From the NCBI RefSeq assembly GCF_000611675.1, contig NZ_JATV01000004.1:1-64000 (forward strand): 64,000 nt of DNA, written 5' to 3'. The DNA is from Flavobacterium succinicans LMG 10402. GTDB taxonomy: Bacteria > Bacteroidota > Bacteroidia > Flavobacteriales > Flavobacteriaceae. Positions 28,245-37,263 of this stretch are shown here, piece by piece (the stretch's first letter is position 1; each line of letters opens with the position of its first letter). A program made the position numbers and the translations under genes. Below the pieces are notes generated by a model. That model was given only the letters and a program-made list of their open reading frames with translations. It made no database searches and was not told the DNA's origin.

Positions 28245-28355
28245 ACGCGTGAGGGATGGCAGTGGAGCTCTTTTTAGTGAAGGCATTTTTCTTGCCTTTA
28301 CTAAAAAAGCGGGAACGTACAGCCCGACCCGAAGTTTTTACGTAGGGGCACGCCC
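28245..28355 (+). repeat. Hairpin repeat family, copy 6 (second subtype)
   Basis: Left flank GCGTGAGGGATGGCAGTG, long stem (CTTTTTAGTGAAGGCA with TGCCTTTACTAAAAAAG, 28270-28309, one G-T pair), then GCGGGAACGTACAGCCCGAC and GGGGCACGCCC. It lies 20 bases 3' of dprA. The rest of the 27993-28374 gap is AT-rich sequence with TTGATT strings and no gene. Confidence 0.75.
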
Positions 28356-28374
28356 AAATAAAAAAAATCCTCGT

Positions 28375-29475
28375 CTAAATCGCCTCAAACAATTTTCCTG
28401 GCAAGGGACGAATGACGCCTTTGAGTTCCATATTGAGTAAGATTCCGGATAACCTGAAAATGGGTAAATCGCAGGCTAGAGCAATGGTATCGAGCATTTC
28501 TTTGCCCGATTGTAGTAAGTAATCATAAATTTTTTGCTCTTCGGGAGCTAAAGAAACGAACAATTGTTTTTGGATAGATTTGGTTGGGGTTTGTAGATCC
28601 CAATTGAGATGATACACCAAATCGGCTGCGCTGGTGAGTAATTGTGCTTTTTGGGTTTTGATCAACATGTTGCATCCCTGACTGTATTTGTCTGAAACGC
28701 GACCGGGAACTGCAAAGACGTCTCTGTTGTAATCGTTGGCCATATTGGCGGTGATTAAAGAACCTCCTTTTTCGGCCGATTCGATGACAATTGTTGCCTC
28801 ACTCATTCCGGCAACAATACGGTTGCGGCGTACAAAGTTTTCTTTGTCGGGATTGGAGCTGCTCCAAAACTCGGTCAAAAAACCGCCGTTTTGCTCCATT
28901 TTGGCCATGTATTTTTTGTGGGTTTTGGGATAAATTTGATTCAAGCCGTGCGCCAAAACGCCAATGGTTTGTAATCCGTGTTCCATAGCCAATTGATGCG
29001 CGACAATGTCTACTCCGTAAGCAAAACCACTAACGATAATTGGGTTTAAGGGAGCCAAATCTTCGATGAATTTTTTACAAAACTCGGTTCCAGCGGAAGT
29101 AATTTGTCGGGTTCCAACAATGCTGATGATTTTACGGTTGTTCAAATCGATCGAACCTGCGGAGAAGAGCAACAGCGGACTATCGAAACAATGCTTTAAT
29201 CGTTCGGGATAGGTTTGATCTTGAAAATAAGAAACATTAATATCGTTTTTTTGAATAAAATTAAGCTCGGCTTGCGCTTTGTCATAAATATTTGGCTCTT
29301 TTAGATTTTTGAGCAACATGGCTCCCACTCCATCAATGGCCGCCAATTGCTGGGATTTGGCTTGGAGTACTGATTCGGCATCACCAAAATGATGGATTAA
29401 TTTTTTGGCAACAATGTCACCTACTCCTTCTACACTTTGAAGGGCTAAGAGAGAAAATAAGGCAGTTTCGGTCAT
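28375..29475 (-). CDS. dprA: DNA-processing protein DprA
   Basis: This 366-residue protein binds incoming single-stranded DNA and loads RecA during natural transformation. It has an N-terminal helix-hairpin-helix region (about 10-60: GVGDIVAKKLIHHFG, DGVGAMLLKNL), a Rossmann-like core (about 70-290) with SIVGTRQITSAG, VSGFAYGVDIVAHQLAM and GGSLITANMANDYNRDVFAVPG, and a C-terminal winged-helix DML1-type domain (about 305-366). All expected parts are present. It is monocistronic. The gene is widely conserved, so it does not prove competence. Confidence 0.95.
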   Translation of the reverse strand: MTETALFSLLALQSVEGVGDIVAKKLIHHFGDAESVLQAKSQQLAAIDGVGAMLLKNLKEPNIYDKAQAELNFIQKNDINVSYFQDQTYPERLKHCFDSPLLLFSAGSIDLNNRKIISIVGTRQITSAGTEFCKKFIEDLAPLNPIIVSGFAYGVDIVAHQLAMEHGLQTIGVLAHGLNQIYPKTHKKYMAKMEQNGGFLTEFWSSSNPDKENFVRRNRIVAGMSEATIVIESAEKGGSLITANMANDYNRDVFAVPGRVSDKYSQGCNMLIKTQKAQLLTSAADLVYHLNWDLQTPTKSIQKQLFVSLAPEEQKIYDYLLQSGKEMLDTIALACDLPIFRLSGILLNMELKGVIRPLPGKLFEAI

Positions 29476-29696
29476 GCGATTCTTTTGGTATTTTGGCGTA
29501 TAAAAATGAAATTGAAAGGACAGTAAACGACCTTAAAAAATAAAAAAACAACCCAAAAAGGATTGATTTATGGCCATTTTAAAGACTTTTTAAGTTCCTG
29601 TAAAATGAATAACTATTTGAAAGTGAAAAGTATAAAATAAAAATGAATTTGTTAATAAAAATTGTGAATAAAACTTTGATAACTATTTTCGTTCGT

Positions 29697-29704
29697 TAAC
29701 TTTG
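29697..29704 (+). promoter_or_regulatory. -7 box abutting the HU/SPOR start codon
   Basis: TAACTTTG ends five bases before the ATG at 29710. If used, the transcript would begin at or next to the start codon, that is, nearly leaderless. Confidence 0.5.
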
Positions 29705-29709
29705 CGAAT

Positions 29710-30693
29710 ATGAAAATCGAACAATACATCGCTCAGCTTTTGTACCGTTACCAATGTGTAGCTGTACCGGGATTTGGTGCTTTTTTAACTGAAACCCAAT
29801 CCGCACAATTGCAAGAAAGTACTAATTCTTTTTTTCCTCCTAAAAAAATGATTTCGTTCAATGCGAATCTAAAAAACAATGATGGCTTATTGGCACATCA
29901 TGTGGCTCAGGCTGAAAAAACATCGTATGATTATGCGGTGAGTTTGATTCAGTTTGAAGTATTTAGCTGGCAAAAAAGATTGGAAACACATGGTGTATTA
30001 TCGTTTAAAAACATTGGAACTTTTCGCTTAAATGGTGACGCAAATTTGGTATTCACTGCCGAAGAAACGAACCAATACTTGACCACGTCTTTCGGGTTGA
30101 GTCCGTTTGTATCTCCGATGGTGAAAAGAGAGCTATTTGAAAAAGCGGTGGAAGCCAAAAAGATGATCGAAGAGCCAACACTTAGAACGCTTAAGGTAGA
30201 AGACGTAGCTGAAGAGGAAACCAAAGGAACTCGCTACCCATTTTTACGTTATGCAGCTATTTTTGTTTTAGGCTTAGGTATCACCTCAAGTGTAGGCTAC
30301 AGTATTTATCAAAAAGAAATTGAAAACCAAACTTTATTGGTAGAAACATCTGTACAAAAAAAGGTGCAAAACAAAATTCAAGAAGCTACTTTTTTAATTG
30401 AAAGCCCAATTCCTACGGTAACTTTGTCAGTAAATACCACAGCTAAAAAAATAGCGGCTCCTTTGCGTTATCACATTATGGCAGGAGCCTATCGCAGTGA
30501 AACAAATGCCAATAAAGAATTGCAAGGCCTTAAAAAATTAGGCTACGAAGCCAAAAGAATTCCAATCAACAAAAATGGGCTTTATCCTGTAGTTTACGGT
30601 AGCTATTCAAATTTTGCAGAAGCCAGAAAAGCACAAAAAGAGATTATTGAAGATCACAATCCCGATGCTTGGATTTTGATTCAAACACTATAA
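29710..30693 (+). CDS. HU-domain / SPOR-domain membrane protein
   Basis: This 327-residue protein joins an N-terminal HU/IHF-like domain (about 1-125; CVAVPGFGAFLTE and HGVLSFKNIGTFRLN), a transmembrane helix (about 178-197) and a periplasmic SPOR domain (about 251-327; YHIMAGAYRSETNANKEL and YPVVYGSYSNFAEA). SPOR domains bind denuded peptidoglycan at division sites. HU-CCDC81-type domains bind DNA or protein. The layout is characteristic of Bacteroidota and could link the nucleoid to the division septum; that link is inferred. It is monocistronic, with a strong terminator behind. Confidence 0.88.
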   Translation: MKIEQYIAQLLYRYQCVAVPGFGAFLTETQSAQLQESTNSFFPPKKMISFNANLKNNDGLLAHHVAQAEKTSYDYAVSLIQFEVFSWQKRLETHGVLSFKNIGTFRLNGDANLVFTAEETNQYLTTSFGLSPFVSPMVKRELFEKAVEAKKMIEEPTLRTLKVEDVAEEETKGTRYPFLRYAAIFVLGLGITSSVGYSIYQKEIENQTLLVETSVQKKVQNKIQEATFLIESPIPTVTLSVNTTAKKIAAPLRYHIMAGAYRSETNANKELQGLKKLGYEAKRIPINKNGLYPVVYGSYSNFAEARKAQKEIIEDHNPDAWILIQTL

Positions 30694-30699
30694 AAAACC

Positions 30700-30732
30700 A
30701 AAACCTATTCCGAAACGAATAGGTTTTTTTTA
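30700..30732 (+). terminator. Terminator of the HU/SPOR gene
   Basis: AAAACCTATTC and GAATAGGTTTT pair around CGAAAC, followed by a T run. Confidence 0.85.
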
Positions 30733-30848
30733 TTAGCATCCTTCGCTAAATCAACTCCAAAATAAATCTGGCATAGTACTAAATCACTTTGGTTTAGGAA
30801 AATCTCATCCGAGATTATTCTCGCAAAGATCTATAAGTAACTTTGGCT

Positions 30849-33119
30849 TTATTGATTTAAAGTGGCTTTGTACATGCGTAATTCTTCCCAGCTAAAAGTA
30901 TCACCATGCTTTTCTTTTAAAGGACCCAAAGTTTCTTCTTGGTATCCAAAAAAAGCATCGGCTAATGCTATTCGCTTCTCCTCTGGGAGCACTTCTTCAA
31001 TACTAATTTTTTTCTGGCTCAACAATTTGGTTAAATGCAACATTACGGTTTCCTTGGTTACCATTCGCATCAAAGCAATTTCGGTAATGGATTTCTTTTG
31101 TAACCACAGTTCGTAAGTTTCCTCAACGGTAGTTTTCTTTTTGGCTTTACCTTTTTTATCTTTGGTAGCATATCGCTCCTTTTCAGGTGATTCTTGTAGT
31201 AAATCGCCATGTTTATCCCTATAAGCCGCTTTGATTGTTTCAATTTTCTGAGCTACATAGGTTTTAATTTCAGGAGAAGTCAACTTTTCTTTGGAAATAG
31301 GCTCGCCAGCCACTACTGTAGCTAACAAAAGTTGAGCTTTCATGAGCTTCAATACAGCTTTGGTTTGTAGACTTTCTAATTGCGATATTTCGTCAAAAAA
31401 ACCTTTTGATTTCTTACTATGCTGCGTTTCTTCCAATTTCCAAAGTAAGGCCTCAACTAAGGCGTCCATAGGCTTCCAAAAATAATCAAAAGCGGCATTC
31501 AGTCGGAGCTGCACATGATGGAGATCAACCGTTTCGGTGGCGAATATTTTTTGTAATTGAACCATAAATTTAGTCGCAGGATCTACAAGTTGTTCCATAA
31601 TTTCAGCTTTTTCAATGGCCCAGACGGCATGTTTCGCTTTCGTTGATGAAGTACCTGCATCTTGATAACTAAAACGATGGTTGCGCCATTCTTGGGCTAA
31701 CTCCTTCCAATCGAATGTGGTACATAGAAATTGTAATATAAAATTTTTGGTTTCAAAATGAAGTGCGGCTTGTAAATAGGGCTCGGTCGCTTTATTTTGA
31801 GCATACTCCATCACTTCTTGATCATTAGAAATACCATTCATCCTAAGCGGAGAAAGCAAAATAAGCCCCTCTAACGAACGCAAACGCGAAAGAGCAACAT
31901 ATGCTTGTCCGGGAAGAAAAACTTGCGATACATCGATCGCAGCTTTGTCAAAGGTTAAACCTTGACTCTTGTGAACCGTAATTGCCCAAGCCAACTTGAT
32001 CGGATATTGTACAAAAGTCCCCAAAACCTCCTCTTCGATTTCTTTCGTCAAAGGATCTACTTTGTAGCGAATATTTTGCCATTCGTACTTTTCGACTTCT
32101 ATGGTTAGATTTTCTTCCGCAAAATATACACGAATTTCTTTAGTACCCAGGGCAGCTACTACCCCCATTTTACCGTTAAAATACTGTTTTTCGAACGATA
32201 CATCATTTTTAATAAACATCACTTGTGCTCCGACTTTCAATTCCAATTGCGATTCTAACGGATACATCTTTTCGGGAAAATCACCCGTAATATCTGGATA
32301 ATAACGATACAACTTTTGAGGTAATTCAGCAAGCGAATCAGTATTGATCGAATCTGCTTTTGCATTGTGCGTGGTCAAACAAATATATCCTTTGTTCGCT
32401 TTAAGATCAAAATTAGGTTGTACAAATTGGTTTAAAATCGCTACATCTTCAGTCGTAATTTCATTGTTCCTCAAATGATTCAAAACGGATATAAAACGCT
32501 CATCGGTTTGTCTGTAAATATGAGTAAGTTCAATGTACAAAGGCGGATGCTGAACTAAAACCTGCGCATGAAAAAAGAATTTACCCGTATAGTGCGCACG
32601 CAAAACACTCCATTCTTGATCGCGAATAACGGGGGGTAATTGTAGTAAATCTCCTATAAATAATATTTGTACACCGCCAAAGGGATTATGATTTTTGCGA
32701 ACGGTCTGCATCATAAAATCCATAGCATCAAGAACATCCGCTCGCAGCATACTCACTTCATCAATAATCAATAACTCCATATTACGAATTACGGCTTTCT
32801 TAAGACCGCCCATTTTAAAATGACGTTGTAAAGTGGCTTTGGTTTCAAATTTTAAGGAATCAGAAAATTGTGGATCAGAATAATCTGGAATAAAAGCCCC
32901 AAAAGGCAATTGAAACATGGAGTGAATGGTGACTCCGTTTGCATTTAACGCCGCAATACCTGTGGGTGCAACCACAACGGTATTTTTATGAGTTGTAGCA
33001 ATAATTTGGCGCAAGAGTGTAGTCTTACCCGTTCCAGCTTTTCCTGTTAGAAAAACAGACCGATTGGTTTGATTGATAAATTGTAACGTATAAAGAGCTT
33101 CGGGAGATAAATTTTGCAT
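30849..33119 (-). CDS. PIF1-like superfamily 1 helicase with C-terminal helix-turn-helix
   Basis: This 756-residue helicase has Walker A GKAGTGKT (26-33), Walker B LLIIDEVSML (about 117), a motif III-like IQILFIGDLLQLPPV, and late helicase motifs in LAWAITVHKSQGLTFDKA and AYVALSRLRSLEGL (about 400-430). The C-terminal third carries a helical domain and a helix-turn-helix (about 665-695: YELWLQKKSITEIALMRMVTK) like the RQC-associated domain added to many Bacteroidota PIF1 relatives. It probably unwinds DNA 5' to 3' in repair or fork restart. It is monocistronic. Confidence 0.9.
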   Translation of the reverse strand: MQNLSPEALYTLQFINQTNRSVFLTGKAGTGKTTLLRQIIATTHKNTVVVAPTGIAALNANGVTIHSMFQLPFGAFIPDYSDPQFSDSLKFETKATLQRHFKMGGLKKAVIRNMELLIIDEVSMLRADVLDAMDFMMQTVRKNHNPFGGVQILFIGDLLQLPPVIRDQEWSVLRAHYTGKFFFHAQVLVQHPPLYIELTHIYRQTDERFISVLNHLRNNEITTEDVAILNQFVQPNFDLKANKGYICLTTHNAKADSINTDSLAELPQKLYRYYPDITGDFPEKMYPLESQLELKVGAQVMFIKNDVSFEKQYFNGKMGVVAALGTKEIRVYFAEENLTIEVEKYEWQNIRYKVDPLTKEIEEEVLGTFVQYPIKLAWAITVHKSQGLTFDKAAIDVSQVFLPGQAYVALSRLRSLEGLILLSPLRMNGISNDQEVMEYAQNKATEPYLQAALHFETKNFILQFLCTTFDWKELAQEWRNHRFSYQDAGTSSTKAKHAVWAIEKAEIMEQLVDPATKFMVQLQKIFATETVDLHHVQLRLNAAFDYFWKPMDALVEALLWKLEETQHSKKSKGFFDEISQLESLQTKAVLKLMKAQLLLATVVAGEPISKEKLTSPEIKTYVAQKIETIKAAYRDKHGDLLQESPEKERYATKDKKGKAKKKTTVEETYELWLQKKSITEIALMRMVTKETVMLHLTKLLSQKKISIEEVLPEEKRIALADAFFGYQEETLGPLKEKHGDTFSWEELRMYKATLNQ

Positions 33120-33311
33120 GGCGTATAACTAAAAATGAAAAAAAAAGATGAATTAATAGGCTAATAGCAATAAAAAAGATAATCAGCGTAAAATTTACGA
33201 ATTGGAAGATAAAAAAGCAAAAAATAAACCATTACTAAGAGAAATTCAAACAAATTTAAAAAGAATAGGCATTTAAAATTGAATCGCAGCAGTAAACGTG
33301 TCACATAATAA

Positions 33312-33343
33312 TAAAAAAGCCTTCATCTTTTCAGATGAAGGCT
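33312..33343 (-). terminator. Terminator of the OmpH-like gene
   Basis: AGCCTTCATC and GATGAAGGCT pair around TTTTCA. On the minus strand a T run follows. It lies 20 bases past the stop. Confidence 0.8.
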
Positions 33344-33363
33344 ATATTGCGAATCATTTACGC

Positions 33364-33930
33364 TTATTTTTTATCGGCTGCTTTTTCTTCTTTTGCAGCT
33401 GCTCCAGCTTTGTATTTGTCATTCAAAGCTTTGATGATTTCTTTCGTAATATCAAATTTATCTTCTGCATACAAGATAGATGCGGCATCGCCAGTACCAT
33501 AGATGTAAGCATAACCTTTTTCTTTACCGTACGCTTTGATAAACTTTTTCACACCACTTACAAGCGAATCCATTTCTTTCCCGCTTTCCATTTGTAATTG
33601 TTGAGATAAAGCTTGTTGCGCATAACCTAACTGTTGCTCTCTTTTTTGTAATTCAGCTCCTTTTTTTTGAGCCCATTCTTGACCGTTAGCTTGCGCTTGA
33701 GATTGAAAATTAGCAGCCTCTTGTTTGAAACGATTAATTTCAGCTTCTAACTGACGTCCTTTTTCCTGTGCTTGAGTTTTATATTTTGCCTCAAGATCTT
33801 TTGCTTCTGTGTATTCTTTCATTAATTCAGAAGTATCCACATAAGCTGTTTTTACTTCTTTTACTTCTGCTTTTTTATCACAAGACACAAATGCAATTGC
33901 AAGGGCCAGGATAAGTAATGATTTTTTCAT
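33364..33930 (-). CDS. OmpH/Skp-family periplasmic chaperone lipoprotein
   Basis: This 188-residue protein has a lipobox (AFVSC, Cys17). The mature part has a short strand (VKTAYVDTSELMKEY) followed by a long coiled coil (about 45-125) and a beta-strand end with GYAYIYGTGDAASILYAEDKFDITKEI, the OmpH/Skp pattern. Such proteins hold outer-membrane proteins during transport through the periplasm. The lipid anchor differs from soluble E. coli Skp but is common in Bacteroidota paralogues. A -7-like box is at 33958-33965. Confidence 0.88.
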   Translation of the reverse strand: MKKSLLILALAIAFVSCDKKAEVKEVKTAYVDTSELMKEYTEAKDLEAKYKTQAQEKGRQLEAEINRFKQEAANFQSQAQANGQEWAQKKGAELQKREQQLGYAQQALSQQLQMESGKEMDSLVSGVKKFIKAYGKEKGYAYIYGTGDAASILYAEDKFDITKEIIKALNDKYKAGAAAKEEKAADKK

Positions 33931-33957
33931 TGGAGATAATTTATTTTAGATGTATTA

Positions 33958-33965
33958 CAAAAATA
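33958..33965 (-). promoter_or_regulatory. -7 box of the OmpH-like gene
   Basis: CAAAAATA on the plus strand is TATTTTTG on the minus strand, 28 bases before the start codon. Confidence 0.5.
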
Positions 33966-34169
33966 TAAAAAAATAGTTGGTATCAAACTAAAGTTTAAAA
34001 AATGGGCAAAATAAGCCAAATCAGTTTTCCTTATAAAACAAAAACAAACCATAAAAATACTCGATTAAAACTGACACACATAGCTTTAAAATGCGGAAAT
34101 ATTTTAAAAAAGAGTACTTCTGATACGTTTTTAAGTAAAAACTAGGCTTAAAATGGCTTAAAATCGATT

Positions 34170-35018
34170 TTAGCTCTTTTTAAGAACATAAATAAGCGAA
34201 GAATACTCCATTGAACGACGCGCTTTCCAATTAGAACGCAAACCAATAAAAAATGCTTTAATATAATTCATTTTTCCTTTTTTGTATTTTTCAGAAAGCA
34301 GACTCACATAAAAAGAATCAAATTTCATAGGTAGAACTTTTGTCAAATTGAAATTCTCTTTTTGAAAAAGCAGTTCGATCGCTTTTTTAGAAAAATGCCA
34401 AAAGTGAATGGGCACATCGTAGGCCGCCCAAAAATTTTGATAATATTCCGCATCATAAGATTTGAAATTAGGAACCGCTATAATTAAAGTTCCAGAAGGT
34501 TTTACTAATCGTTTCAATTCCTTTATCTGAAAATCTAAATCTGGAACATGTTCTAAAACATGCCACATCGTAATACAATCAAAACTATGATCAGGTAAAT
34601 TGGAAGTTGTTTCCTCAAAAGAAATACCTTTAGTAATGGCAATTTTTTTTGCCTTCTCACTAGGTTCAATTCCTACTGTTTCCCAACCATTATTTTTAGC
34701 TACCAATAAAAAATCTCCTGTTCCTGCACCTATATCCAAAAGTTTTCCTTTGGATGGCTGTTCTGAGTTAATTAATTGCAATTTATTTTTCAAAGCAATT
34801 CCTTTTACAAAATGATAGGCTTTTTCAAAAAGGCTTCTTTTAGAATCGGTATGCGAAATATAATCTACACTTTCGTAATACTTCCCTAAATTATCTAAAC
34901 TGGGTTGCGGATGTGTGATGAGCATATCCAAAGATTCATCGTGATACAAATCGAATTGCTCTTGAGAAACCGAATAATCTTGTACGGTTAAAAAATGTTT
35001 TTTATTCAAAATTGTCAT
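34170..35018 (-). CDS. Class I SAM-dependent methyltransferase
   Basis: This 282-residue protein has the SAM-binding motif LLDIGAGTGDFLL (about 91-103), an acidic ribose contact in VGIEPSEKAKK, motif II in HSFDCITMWHVLEHVPD and motif III in LKPSGTLIIAVPNF-like sequence. It matches the Methyltransf_23-type proteins often found with polysaccharide or lipid modification. The substrate is unknown. It is downstream of mnmG on the same strand, after a 177-base gap that contains a parS site. Confidence 0.85.
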   Translation of the reverse strand: MTILNKKHFLTVQDYSVSQEQFDLYHDESLDMLITHPQPSLDNLGKYYESVDYISHTDSKRSLFEKAYHFVKGIALKNKLQLINSEQPSKGKLLDIGAGTGDFLLVAKNNGWETVGIEPSEKAKKIAITKGISFEETTSNLPDHSFDCITMWHVLEHVPDLDFQIKELKRLVKPSGTLIIAVPNFKSYDAEYYQNFWAAYDVPIHFWHFSKKAIELLFQKENFNLTKVLPMKFDSFYVSLLSEKYKKGKMNYIKAFFIGLRSNWKARRSMEYSSLIYVLKKS

Positions 35019-35086
35019 TGGGGTGTGTTATAAAGTAAAAATTGTTATCCTTTTATCAGATAACAATTCTCGTTGATTTAAAATTA

Positions 35087-35102
35087 AGTTTCACGTGGAA
35101 CA
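35087..35102. promoter_or_regulatory. parS-like site 1
   Basis: AGTTTCACGTGGAACA matches the parS consensus TGTTTCACGTGAAACA at 14 of 16 positions. It lies between mnmG and the methyltransferase gene. Confidence 0.8.
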
Positions 35103-35195
35103 TATTATGTATCGATTTTTAATCGTATCCCAGAAAAACTAAAAAAATAAACAATAAATTAATTTGTAAAAAAAGAAGAACACTAAACTTAAAAA

Positions 35196-37067
35196 TTATC
35201 GACCCATATAAATTAAAAGTACAGAGACATCACTTGGCGAAACACCACTGATACGAGAGGCCTGCGAAATAGTAACGGGACGAATCTTATCTAGTTTTTG
35301 ACGTGCTTCTATAGACATGGATTTAATTTTTGAGTAATCGAAATTCTCAGGAATCTTTACTTCTTCTAACCTAGTCAGTTTATCAGCATTATTTCTTTCT
35401 TTTTCGATATAACCAGAATATTTAACTTGAATCTCGGCTTGCTCTAATATTTCATCGTCTAATTCATTCTCTTCAATATAATGCTTCACCTTTTCGAATT
35501 GCAAAATATCATCTAAATCAATTTGAGGACGAGAAAAAACTTTAAACATTTTATCTCCCTGTGTTATCAATGAGGTATCCTTTGCTGCTAAAATAGGATT
35601 GGTTTCAGCCACACTAACACTAGTTTCTTTAAAAAAGGCAACCATCTTTTCAGACTCGTTTAATTTCTTTTCCATTCTGCGTAATCGAGATTCAGAAGCC
35701 AAACCAATTTCAAAAGATAGTGGGGTCAAACGAAAATCAGCATTATCCTGACGAAGCAAAGTACGATATTCAGCTCTAGAAGTAAACATTCGATAAGGCT
35801 CTTCTGTACCTTTAGTAATCAAATCATCGATCAATACTCCAATATACGCTTCATCACGTTTCAAAATAAGAGGTGCTTTGTCGTGTACTTTCAAGTGCGC
35901 ATTGATACCCGCCATCAATCCTTGAGCAGCTGCTTCCTCATAACCGGTTGTTCCATTAATTTGACCAGCAAAAAACAAACCTTCAACCAATTTAGTTTCA
36001 AGCGTATGCTTTAATTGTGTTGGTGGAAAATAATCATACTCGATAGCATACCCCGGACGAAAGAATTTTACATTCTCAAATCCAACTACTGAACGTAACG
36101 CTTTGTACTGAATATCTTCAGGCAAAGAAGTTGAAAATCCATTCACATACATTTCACATGTATTCCAACCTTCTGGCTCTACAAACAATTGATGTCTCTC
36201 TTTATCAGCAAAGCGATTAATTTTATCTTCAATGGAAGGACAATAGCGAGGACCTAAACTTTTGATACGACCATTAAACATTGGCGAACGATCAAACCCT
36301 TCTCTTAATATACTATGCACCTCATTAGAAGTATACGTCATATAACAAGAACGCTGCTGTTTTAACGGAGAGGTTAAATCTGAATATGAAAATTTATGCG
36401 GTTTAGCATCTCCTCTTTCTTCATTCATTTTAGAAAAATCCAAAGAACGTCCATCTACTCTAGGAGGCGTTCCTGTTTTCATTCTTCCAGATTCAAAACC
36501 AACATTTACTAAATCTTCAGTAATACCATACGCAGCACTCTCCCCTGCTCTACCACCGCCGAATTGTTTTTCACCAATATGAATCAAACCATTCAAAAAA
36601 GTACCATTGGTTAAAACTACAGACTTCGAACGAATTTCAACACCAAGAGAAGTTTTAATTCCCTTAATCGCGCCATTCTCAAAAATCAAACCCGAAACCA
36701 TCTCTTGATAAAAATCCAAATTAGCAGTACCCTCCAACATCATTCTCCATTCTTCAGCAAATCGCATACGATCACTTTGAACCCTTGGCGACCACATCGC
36801 AGGACCTTTGGATTTATTCAACATTTTAAATTGAATCGCAGTACGATCAGAAACTATACCTGAGTACCCACCAAGCGCATCAATCTCACGAACAATTTGC
36901 CCTTTAGCAATTCCACCCATAGCGGGATTACAAGACATTTGCGCAATGTTCTGCAAACTCATCGTAACCAAAAGCGTCTTCGAACCCAAATTTGCAGCAG
37001 CAGCAGCAGCTTCAGAACCGGCATGCCCAGCTCCCACAACAATCACATCATACTCACTTAAAAACAT
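35196..37067 (-). CDS. mnmG: tRNA uridine-5-carboxymethylaminomethyl modification enzyme MnmG (GidA)
   Basis: With MnmE, this FAD enzyme installs the (carboxymethyl)aminomethyl group at wobble uridine 34 of several tRNAs. It is 623 residues, the normal length. It shows the FAD motif VVGAGHAGSEAA (10-21), MSCNPAMGGIAKGQIVREIDALGG, GTFLNGLIHIGEKQFGGGRAGE, GYAIEYDYFPP, FAGQINGTTGYEEAAAQGLMAGINA, and C-terminal helices ending SRISGVSPSDVSVLLIYMGR that bind MnmE and tRNA. The gene is flanked by parS sites on both sides. mnmG lies near the replication origin in many bacteria. Confidence 0.98.
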   Translation of the reverse strand: MFLSEYDVIVVGAGHAGSEAAAAAANLGSKTLLVTMSLQNIAQMSCNPAMGGIAKGQIVREIDALGGYSGIVSDRTAIQFKMLNKSKGPAMWSPRVQSDRMRFAEEWRMMLEGTANLDFYQEMVSGLIFENGAIKGIKTSLGVEIRSKSVVLTNGTFLNGLIHIGEKQFGGGRAGESAAYGITEDLVNVGFESGRMKTGTPPRVDGRSLDFSKMNEERGDAKPHKFSYSDLTSPLKQQRSCYMTYTSNEVHSILREGFDRSPMFNGRIKSLGPRYCPSIEDKINRFADKERHQLFVEPEGWNTCEMYVNGFSTSLPEDIQYKALRSVVGFENVKFFRPGYAIEYDYFPPTQLKHTLETKLVEGLFFAGQINGTTGYEEAAAQGLMAGINAHLKVHDKAPLILKRDEAYIGVLIDDLITKGTEEPYRMFTSRAEYRTLLRQDNADFRLTPLSFEIGLASESRLRRMEKKLNESEKMVAFFKETSVSVAETNPILAAKDTSLITQGDKMFKVFSRPQIDLDDILQFEKVKHYIEENELDDEILEQAEIQVKYSGYIEKERNNADKLTRLEEVKIPENFDYSKIKSMSIEARQKLDKIRPVTISQASRISGVSPSDVSVLLIYMGR

Positions 37068-37103
37068 TGTAAAAATTTTAAAAGAATAATATTCTTTGTT
37101 AAG

Positions 37104-37119
37104 TGTTCCACGTGAAACT
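37104..37119. promoter_or_regulatory. parS-like site 2
   Basis: TGTTCCACGTGAAACT, 14 of 16 matches to parS, just upstream of mnmG. Confidence 0.8.
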
Positions 37120-37128
37120 TATTAAAAA

Positions 37129-37144
37129 GGTTTCACGTGGAACA
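37129..37144. promoter_or_regulatory. parS-like site 3
   Basis: GGTTTCACGTGGAACA, 14 of 16 matches, nine bases from site 2. Confidence 0.8.
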
Positions 37145-37181
37145 TGAATAATAAATTAAAGAAAGTCTGGTTTTAATAAAA

Positions 37182-37197
37182 TGTTTCACGTGAAACA
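37182..37197. promoter_or_regulatory. parS site 4 (perfect)
   Basis: TGTTTCACGTGAAACA is identical to the consensus parS bound by ParB/Spo0J. Confidence 0.92.
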
Positions 37198-37228
37198 AAT
37201 AAAAAAGACAATAAAAAAATTAAAACAT

Positions 37229-37244
37229 TGTTTCACGTGAAACA
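37229..37244. promoter_or_regulatory. parS site 5 (perfect)
   Basis: A second perfect TGTTTCACGTGAAACA, 31 bases after site 4. Confidence 0.92.
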
Positions 37245-37263
37245 ATACGAGTGAAAAAATATT

